A DNA stretch of 64,000 nucleotides, from the IMG/VR virus record IMGVR_UViG_3300009408_000003, positions 1 through 64,000 of that record; one strand, given 5' to 3'. The position numbers and the translations under genes are program-made. Numbering within the stretch: position 1 is the stretch's first letter; each line of letters opens with the position of its first letter. Of this stretch, positions 58,801 through 64,000 are shown in pieces. The notes beneath the pieces were generated by a model. The model was given only the letters and a program-made list of their open reading frames with translations. It was not told the origin of the DNA and did no database searches. This stretch comes from a virus.

Positions 58801-60783
58801 AGTTGATGTTACTGAACCACTAGCTACTAAATCATCAAGTATTTGATATCCAATATCATCACCCATTTCTAAATTAAAATTTGGTGTTAACGAAATACAA
58901 TCAGTTATTTCTTCATTAATTAATGATAATTGATCAATAATAGAAAGAGATTGAATCTTAGATATCCATAACTGCTGATTTGGTTGTATTTTATTTGATA
59001 ATGGTTCATATAATTTTAAAACTAATGATTTTACTTCATTTGTTTTTCGTATTTTGCTAGTTTCTTTGTTTTCTGTATATGTGGAGAATGTTTCAGTATC
59101 AATTGCCCATGCTGCAATCAATTTGTTATTTCCATCTCCTAAATGAGCATAATGAGTTAAATATTGTGAAGTTTCATTTTTAAATATATTTGTATTAAGT
59201 TCAGATTCAAATGCAGATTTAATATCTTGAATTACTTGAGCACGTTTTAAACGTAAATTACCTTTATCAAATAAAATAGTAATTTTTTCTTCTTTTCCAC
59301 TTGTTAATTTATCACCTTCTGCATTAAATGGAATTAAAATTAAATCAAATGATATTTTATCTGTATTTTTATTTACAGTTTTTTTAGATATTTTTAATAT
59401 ATTTTCTATCGATAACGTAATTGCGCCAGTTTCGCTTCCTTTTGTTATAAAAAACTCTTTATCATGTTTTGTTACATAAATTTCTATGTAATTTGTATTA
59501 ATTGATTGCCAACTAATTTTAAAATGCTCTTTAAACCCTTTAAAATCTGCACCTTTAATATTGTATGGATAATTTATTTTAGTAATATCAGGCCCGTCTA
59601 AATATGTTTTATTTACTACATTAATATGTACTCGTTTAAGTGGGCCACTACCAAATGCAGTAGATACTGGTTGTAAATATAATGTATATTGGCCTATACC
59701 GTTTCTGAAATCAGCTGATTTTAATCGTATTATTCCATTTGGGTCTAATGTACGTGTGGTTGTTCCAAGTGTATATAATACTAATTGTGAATTATGCGAG
59801 TTGTAGACAACATTTAATGGATTTGCTGAAGATATGTTGTATTCTAAATTATCATTTTCTACCTCAACGTCTGGTGTATTTATACTATCGGTTGCAGCTA
59901 TTTTATTAGCTATTACAATAATTCGAGTTAAGCCAGGTAATAATTCTTTTCTAAAATCATTTGATAATTGAGTTGGATTAGCATCGTTTGGATTATAAAT
60001 TTTATAATTAACCGAATGTGTAAAGTTTGAAATACCAGATTTTTCAAATTGAATCCATGCTATATCTGCATTATTATAATTATTAACGGTTATTGTAGTT
60101 GGAATATCATCTTCTACAAATGCAGTACTTCCATCAGAAGTTATATATTTAATAATGTTATTTTCACTTACATCACCAACTATTTCAACTTTGTATTCTG
60201 TTTTGGTACTAGTTGCATTATCAGGCGGTCTAATTACATTATTAGTTATATCGAATTTTAAATTAAGGTTAGTAACTGATGAGTTTGATAAATCAACTTC
60301 TAATGGTTTCCATTCATTATTAACTAATTTTGCTAATTCAATTATATAAATTTTAAATCCTGCAGAATTAATTTTGGTTTTTGAAGTAACTTTATATTGT
60401 ACATTATCAGTATTATCGCTTTGGCCTGCTTTAAATATTTTTGTTTCTAATAATTCTTTAGCATTAAAGGTTAGTGTCCATGGACAATGAAATTGTGTTA
60501 CTTTATCATCTATTATAATTCCAGTATTAGTTGGTATTGATGTTAGATGTATATAAACTGTGTTTTCAATTATAACATTCGTACTAGTATCAACTGGTAT
60601 TGGTTTGAATTTACAAGAACCATCATCAATTGTAGCTAATGAATTATAATTTATTGCTTTTGAATTAGTGCATCCTCGTACTAAATTAATCGTATTGTCG
60701 CCACTATCGGTATTACTACCGCCACCGCCACCGCCACCATTATTTAAATAAAAATCTGCATTTATGAATTTATCAACTGACAT
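55861..60783 (-). CDS. 1640-aa baseplate/tail protein with LamG-like domain
   Basis: N-terminus MSVDKFINADFYLN then an eight-Gly run and a GCTNSKAINYN...DDGSC repeat (residues about 36-57). Central part (about 850-960) includes a helical region typical of large baseplate-linked proteins (KHKGTKRALHAAMACYGIPT). Residues about 1000-1180 form a concanavalin/LamG-type sandwich (FTFDDRTSALNFDQTA... SWGWDTNISIGTTLSGSIDE). The C-terminus is strand-rich. A LamG domain suggests glycan binding at the host surface. The set of three large genes 55861-63704 is contiguous and resembles the baseplate wedge region, but no T4 gene number can be given. Confidence 0.65.
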   Translation of the reverse strand: MSVDKFINADFYLNNGGGGGGGSNTDSGDNTINLVRGCTNSKAINYNSLATIDDGSCKFKPIPVDTSTNVIIENTVYIHLTSIPTNTGIIIDDKVTQFHCPWTLTFNAKELLETKIFKAGQSDNTDNVQYKVTSKTKINSAGFKIYIIELAKLVNNEWKPLEVDLSNSSVTNLNLKFDITNNVIRPPDNATSTKTEYKVEIVGDVSENNIIKYITSDGSTAFVEDDIPTTITVNNYNNADIAWIQFEKSGISNFTHSVNYKIYNPNDANPTQLSNDFRKELLPGLTRIIVIANKIAATDSINTPDVEVENDNLEYNISSANPLNVVYNSHNSQLVLYTLGTTTRTLDPNGIIRLKSADFRNGIGQYTLYLQPVSTAFGSGPLKRVHINVVNKTYLDGPDITKINYPYNIKGADFKGFKEHFKISWQSINTNYIEIYVTKHDKEFFITKGSETGAITLSIENILKISKKTVNKNTDKISFDLILIPFNAEGDKLTSGKEEKITILFDKGNLRLKRAQVIQDIKSAFESELNTNIFKNETSQYLTHYAHLGDGNNKLIAAWAIDTETFSTYTENKETSKIRKTNEVKSLVLKLYEPLSNKIQPNQQLWISKIQSLSIIDQLSLINEEITDCISLTPNFNLEMGDDIGYQILDDLVASGSVTSTELLNEYVGNNEFSLAKLNINYISGSEYRWDNFVKYSSATERAENFFYKVKLIEFHETALNSLTDTSLASGSISILNQIARVEEQISNVKKGFDAFEKLLYTKSGSLSYPGAEQNTLSGSTDLDTQTWYNNIISSADLYDTNNKNLLVNNIPQHILNDPNGQDFVLFFHMIGQHFDVLSSYIKGVATSKTLTHSNTEGITNDLIYHMLESLGWDADMGVRSQYLWEYAFGKNKDGTNASAMTGKERQQEIWRRLLNNLPYLYKHKGTKRALHAAMACYGIPTSMLSILEFGGPVDPTQSGVTKFTFDDRTSALNFDQTASVIVPWKKYESSSIITPDDYKYPNSVEMRINTEYRYDQTLVSSDAWSLKLLAGTGSLASVELSLSGSGGNIVSGSTTYFPVFNDEYTQIVVNRTLSGSDYVFDIYGKEGFNERIRNEGTGSLIVPTGSQSWGWDTNISIGTTLSGSIDEFRLWSIALDESRITNHTLLPDAIDGNHVSSSTEDLIFRLDFEYPKDRNADPNIKNVAINTFYGEPVATAVGFPSITSYPYQYVSYERTVTANVPATGIGYSNKVRFESQTLENYLNFGSTSNVTSFDNADDSNKLGLFFSPTREINMNILRSLGQFNIDNYIGNPADIYKNNYSELDSLRKYYFTRFNLNIYEYIQLVRYIDQTLFTTLESLIPARAKVASGLLIEPHLLERNKYKHTKPIAKELYKESSIDVDNYSELEASTVGKTGILNTQEDIELIANNDQYNGTLNTETDLSLAGTTPFYNGIIPVSDDLVLISDNYSNHEVSIDAKIEGTLTGAFFGISLETIGINPNSVTVAGFGIWATNGNTIRTYIDKDGNRVQDRKKVYRIQESNIKLIPENIDPNDPTVGTHLVPTTFYDYKVTFLNFDQPAPIITGNITEVVALDGYLPSHYRYTNDLTSGLANAFFNGSKQTSATTLDGGPAVETFITNPNILKVSNTGRGSGEPILDVS

Positions 60784-60808
60784 AAATTATTCTAACTGTT
60801 TTTCTTAC

Positions 60809-60817
60809 TATAAATAT
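60809..60817 (-). promoter_or_regulatory. Candidate phage promoter motif ATATTTATA
   Basis: Exact minus-strand motif followed by GTAAG, 25 nt before the 1640-aa gene. Confidence 0.5.
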
Positions 60818-60824
60818 TAGTATT

Positions 60825-62423
60825 TTAAATATTAAGATTATTACCAGAAATAGTTACAATAGGACTACTTCCACCATGTAATAATTCACCTTCCGAATAT
60901 GTAGTGACAGTTGGGTCAATAAGAGGAACTGGATTATAAATACATTTACCAGCTTTACCGTAATTTAATGCGTTACGGTCACTGCATATAGGAAGATCCA
61001 CTTGAATTTTTGCGTATTCTCTAACATCGCCAGTAATTTTAAAATATTTTGATGGATTATATGATATTGTTGTTGACTGATATTCGTTACCATGCCAATT
61101 ATGTAATCCAGTTTTATTCGTATATTGAATTACACCAGTGGTCGACCATACATAAAATGTTTTAAATGTGCTAGTTTTATTTTGAGAATTATCTGAAATT
61201 ACGCAGCTTCCGTCATCAATTGTGGCTAATGGGTTATAATTAGTAGCTGCAGGATTTGTGCAACCACGTACATCTGTATTTGTAATTACTTCTATATCTG
61301 AACCGTTATCCTCATTTAGATAAGTACAACTTCCGTCATCCTTAATAGCTAATGCATTGTAGTTTAATGCGTGAGGATCAGTACAACCACTAATAACAGC
61401 AGCAACACTTTCGGGTATTGTTGTTTCATAATTAGAATCTTCAGTAGTAGTTTTTAAAATTTTACTTATAGGATCAAATGTTATTTGATCCTCTTTAGAT
61501 AATACGCTATCCTTAATGATTGTTCGTTGATATAAATAAAAATCAATAATAGTTTGTAATGTAGTTACCGCAGTTGTTTTAATAGTATCTATTGATAACT
61601 CGACTGATGGTTCAGTTGATATTGAATTACCATATATTAAAGAATTAATATCATATACTTTATTTTCCACAAAATAGTTCATTGCTTCGACATATTTTGT
61701 TTTTATTTGTTCTAAAAATGCATCAAAATTGGGTATTTTAAATTCATCTTTTAATAACTTAATATATTCTTTACCTTCAACTGTAATCCCTTTTATTTTT
61801 AAGAAGTTTTCAACAACTCGATGAATATCAACATTATCAATAAATTGTTTGACAAACGATATTGTATCATCTCTAAATTCTCCATTATCTGTATATACTT
61901 TGTATCGTTCTGCTAAATCTGTTAATACTTCATCATCACCATTTTTAACTGGTAATACTCTAATTTCTGTACGTGATGGTGATATTTCATGTATCCATAA
62001 TTTATCAAATTTACGGTTTTCTGAGCCAACTCGTCTATTTAATAGAGTTATTTGTGTTTTGAAAATACCATTAGTATAACCGGCTTCATTTATCAATTTT
62101 TCAGTATCTACCATATACTGACGAGCTTCGTTTGTTTTAGTAGTATCTGGATTATTATTAATTAAAAAATACTTAGAAATATTAGCATCATCTAAATAAA
62201 TATAGCGAACTAGCATATTAGTATCGCCTTGTGGTAGTTGATTATTATTAGAATCATATAGAATAAATTCAATAACATCAGTTTTTCCATGACGAAACCA
62301 TTGTGTACCATCTAGCCCAAATAAAGATTTACTAAAATCTCTTTCGAAAATTTTTCTATCTTTAGAAGTTATAGCGAATCCTTTATTTCCTATTATATCT
62401 TTAAATTGATTTATATTGCTCAT
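60825..62423 (-). CDS. Baseplate/tail protein with GCTxPxAxNYN repeats
   Basis: 532 aa. N-terminal 190 residues are a strand-helix domain (MSNINQFKDIIGNKGFAIT..., WFRHGKTDVIEFILYDSNN) of the kind found in wedge or tail-hub associated proteins. Residues about 340-420 hold two GCTxPxAxNYN...DDGSC repeats (Cys pairs) and a shortened third near 490 (ICSDRNALNYGKAGKC). The repeats resemble Asp-rich calcium-binding TSP3-like units and recur in the next protein. Virion-surface role inferred. Confidence 0.6.
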   Translation of the reverse strand: MSNINQFKDIIGNKGFAITSKDRKIFERDFSKSLFGLDGTQWFRHGKTDVIEFILYDSNNNQLPQGDTNMLVRYIYLDDANISKYFLINNNPDTTKTNEARQYMVDTEKLINEAGYTNGIFKTQITLLNRRVGSENRKFDKLWIHEISPSRTEIRVLPVKNGDDEVLTDLAERYKVYTDNGEFRDDTISFVKQFIDNVDIHRVVENFLKIKGITVEGKEYIKLLKDEFKIPNFDAFLEQIKTKYVEAMNYFVENKVYDINSLIYGNSISTEPSVELSIDTIKTTAVTTLQTIIDFYLYQRTIIKDSVLSKEDQITFDPISKILKTTTEDSNYETTIPESVAAVISGCTDPHALNYNALAIKDDGSCTYLNEDNGSDIEVITNTDVRGCTNPAATNYNPLATIDDGSCVISDNSQNKTSTFKTFYVWSTTGVIQYTNKTGLHNWHGNEYQSTTISYNPSKYFKITGDVREYAKIQVDLPICSDRNALNYGKAGKCIYNPVPLIDPTVTTYSEGELLHGGSSPIVTISGNNLNI

Positions 62424-62429
62424 AATTTA

Positions 62430-63704
62430 TTAATTTCCACTACCGCCTTTACGTAATTTTCGCCACATTCTAGCTTTTATTGCGAATGTATCGCCTAACG
62501 AGGTTGTTACTGATATTGTATCATCAAAATTTTTACCCCTACCTTTTGGACTATTTATATTACGGATTTTAGTAAAATTAGCAGTTACTTTTCCTGCCAC
62601 TTTTCCAACTCTAGGGTCTATACTCAATGAAGTTGGGCCACCTATCCATGGTGAATTATGTCCGCCCGTATCTACTGCATAACTAAATGTAATTGTTATG
62701 CTTTGGTCTGATTTTAAATTATAAAAATCAATTACATTACCATTAGGCCATATGTGGAATGTTCTCCAACTTTCAAATTTTAAAACATTACCATTTAATA
62801 ATTCTTTAGGTTTTGTAATATTTGATTCTGGTATTTTCCAACCAACATTTGTAGTTTGACGGAACGAACCAGGTGGGCCCGTTAATATTAAAGCAGCAGC
62901 AGCCGCTTCATCTTTAGATTGTATTGTTTGTAATAATTCAGTTTGTGTTAACTGTAAATTTTTCACTACTGTTTCTAAATCTTTTAATTGTTGTTGCAAC
63001 ACTTCTTTTTGAGCTTGTAATCCTCTTACTTGTGCTTCTAGCGAAACTCGTTCAATTGCTTCTTCTATTCCTTTTGTTAATGCAGTTTGAAAATCTGATA
63101 ATAACGATGAATATCTATCATTAGATGCTTGTGTTTCATTATTCGCAACTGATGTTAAAATTTTTTCGGAATCTACTGTTTGGTTTAATGTTTCAATTTG
63201 ACTTTTTAATTGATCTATTAAACTCAATGTCTTATTCAGAGCTTCAGTTTGCTTTGCTAATTCATCAATTTTTATACCAAGTTCTTTAACTTTTGCATCA
63301 TATTTTGATTTAGCAATAGTTTCTAATTTTTCTGTTGGTGGAGTTTTAATAAGTTCATCTACTATTACATCAACCGCTTTTGTTAATTCATCCTCAATAT
63401 AAATTGGTTTTTCAATATTACCAACTGTGCCGCCTTTTGTCGTATTAAGTGTGAATCCATTTTTATTTACTTTACTTTTGGAAATACCAATTTTTTCATT
63501 TTTAGTAGAATCACCTGCATATAAAGTAGATACATTTTCAGTTATACTAGTAGTTACTTGAATATTATTTAAATCAGTCCAACCTAAATAATCTCGTATC
63601 ATTTCTTTATACGTTTCAGTATATTGATCTGACGCTAGAATTATAGCAACACCCTGCTGCATTATTTCTGAATTTTCATATTTAGTTTTAAAATCTATAT
63701 TCAT
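62430..63704 (-). CDS. Coiled-coil baseplate/tail protein
   Basis: 424 aa. Long heptad-rich helix (residues about 125-275: ELAKQTEALNKTLSLIDQLK..., LQAQKEVLQQQLKDLETVVK), then a PPGSFRQTTNVGWKIPES linker and a strand-rich domain with FHIWPNGNVIDFYNL and WIGGPTSLSIDPRVG, ending in a basic tail. Coiled coil plus beta domain suggests a trimeric stalk or tail needle-like part. The start overlaps the stop of the upstream gene by one base. Confidence 0.6.
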   Translation of the reverse strand: MNIDFKTKYENSEIMQQGVAIILASDQYTETYKEMIRDYLGWTDLNNIQVTTSITENVSTLYAGDSTKNEKIGISKSKVNKNGFTLNTTKGGTVGNIEKPIYIEDELTKAVDVIVDELIKTPPTEKLETIAKSKYDAKVKELGIKIDELAKQTEALNKTLSLIDQLKSQIETLNQTVDSEKILTSVANNETQASNDRYSSLLSDFQTALTKGIEEAIERVSLEAQVRGLQAQKEVLQQQLKDLETVVKNLQLTQTELLQTIQSKDEAAAAALILTGPPGSFRQTTNVGWKIPESNITKPKELLNGNVLKFESWRTFHIWPNGNVIDFYNLKSDQSITITFSYAVDTGGHNSPWIGGPTSLSIDPRVGKVAGKVTANFTKIRNINSPKGRGKNFDDTISVTTSLGDTFAIKARMWRKLRKGGSGN

Positions 63705-64000
63705 TATGTTTCGACAGTAAATGTTAAATTATCATCTGTAAAATATTCAATGATTCCGTTACGTTCTGTTTTTATTTCTATATAATAACTTCTATTAGTA
63801 TTCCAACTTTTTAAATTTAAATTAAAATAATTACCATTTTCATCACAGCTTACTTTACTATATTCTCCAAATGGTATTACAATTTCATTTGTAATTGCAT
63901 CTCTAATTTGATAATAAGTAGTAATTGGTAAAAATTTTATATCATTATATGAATATAAATTTGTATAAGTTTTTAATGGATATTTTTCTCTACCGAAAAC
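63704..64000 (-). CDS. Structural protein, C-terminal 98 residues only
   Basis: The frame is open from the right edge to TAA at 63704-63706, overlapping the next start (TAATG). The visible part is a strand-rich domain (YYQIRDAITNEIVIPFGEYS, NYFNLNLKSWNTNRSYYIEI, ending FTDDNLTFTVET), as in baseplate or fibre proteins. The N-terminus is beyond the window. Confidence 0.65.
   Translation of the reverse strand, partial: VFGREKYPLKTYTNLYSYNDIKFLPITTYYQIRDAITNEIVIPFGEYSKVSCDENGNYFNLNLKSWNTNRSYYIEIKTERNGIIEYFTDDNLTFTVET

Noticed and set aside
1-64000. TAG or TAA recoding across the phage
   Set aside because: Other genes end normally at TAA and TAG followed quickly by further stops; the in-frame stops are limited to the gp47/nuclease block.
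1-64000. CRISPR arrays, tRNA genes, transposases, integrase
   Set aside because: Nothing with regular spaced repeats, cloverleaf folds or transposase/integrase motifs was seen.

Overview
The window looks like part of the genome of a large, strongly AT-rich T4-superfamily myovirus. It holds far-diverged but recognisable homologues of T4 gp13, gp14, gp15, gp17, gp20, gp21, gp22, gp23, gp46, gp47 and a gp61-type primase. The host is probably a member of the Bacteroidetes. This is an inference from three things: most starts have AT-rich leaders with weak or no Shine-Dalgarno sequence, a ribosomal protein bS21 gene is present, and the baseplate proteins carry the GCTxPxAxNYN...DDGSC repeat, which I associate with marine Bacteroidetes. 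Every convincing gene but one lies on the minus strand, so transcription runs from high to low coordinates. The exception is a small ribbon-helix-helix gene at 44952.

Layout in transcription order. 64000-51579: baseplate and tail structural genes, including a 1640-aa LamG-containing protein. 51430-45432: a GIY-YIG-like protein, a primase, a decayed PD-(D/E)xK-like nuclease, and a gp47/gp46 recombination module that carries an intein, one in-frame stop and one frameshift. 45426-38125: a zinc-ribbon protein, the lone plus-strand RHH gene, a 1948-aa tail-fibre-like protein, an out-of-frame fibre tip and a tail assembly chaperone. 38124-37484: a gene-free region rich in dyads and repeats. 37483-30021: a full-length GroEL and a 1913-aa multi-enzyme protein. 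29867-12771: packaging and head genes (TerL, portal, prohead protease, scaffold, major capsid protein) mixed with modular head-locus proteins and bS21. 12653-9245: two homing-endonuclease genes, one fused to a DNA methyltransferase. 9054-4468: about 15 small accessory genes. 4335-1: neck genes gp13-gp14-gp15 and the start of a long fibre protein.

The most striking system is the set of head-locus proteins with modular architecture (16052-24899, plus the 1913-aa protein). Their modules are joined by linkers containing (I/L)xE, often ESITE or ESINE, which matches the cleavage consensus of the T4 gp21 prohead protease. Two small proteins begin with MGFDIKKYLAE, much like T4 capsid-targeting peptides. 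I infer that a pool of proteins is carried into the prohead and cut apart by gp21. The 1913-aa member carries an NMN-adenylyltransferase-like domain, a ParB-like domain, a CCA-adding/poly(A)-polymerase-like nucleotidyltransferase, an HD phosphohydrolase and a covalent-nucleotidyltransferase (polynucleotide ligase) domain. That is a plausible NAD/tRNA-repair set delivered with the genome.

A second recurrent signal is the motif ATA(T/C)TTATA, placed 19-50 nt upstream of many starts and read in the direction of transcription, a candidate phage promoter. Lesions (frameshifts and in-frame stops) cluster in 46.9-49.9 kb, while the very long ORFs elsewhere are intact.
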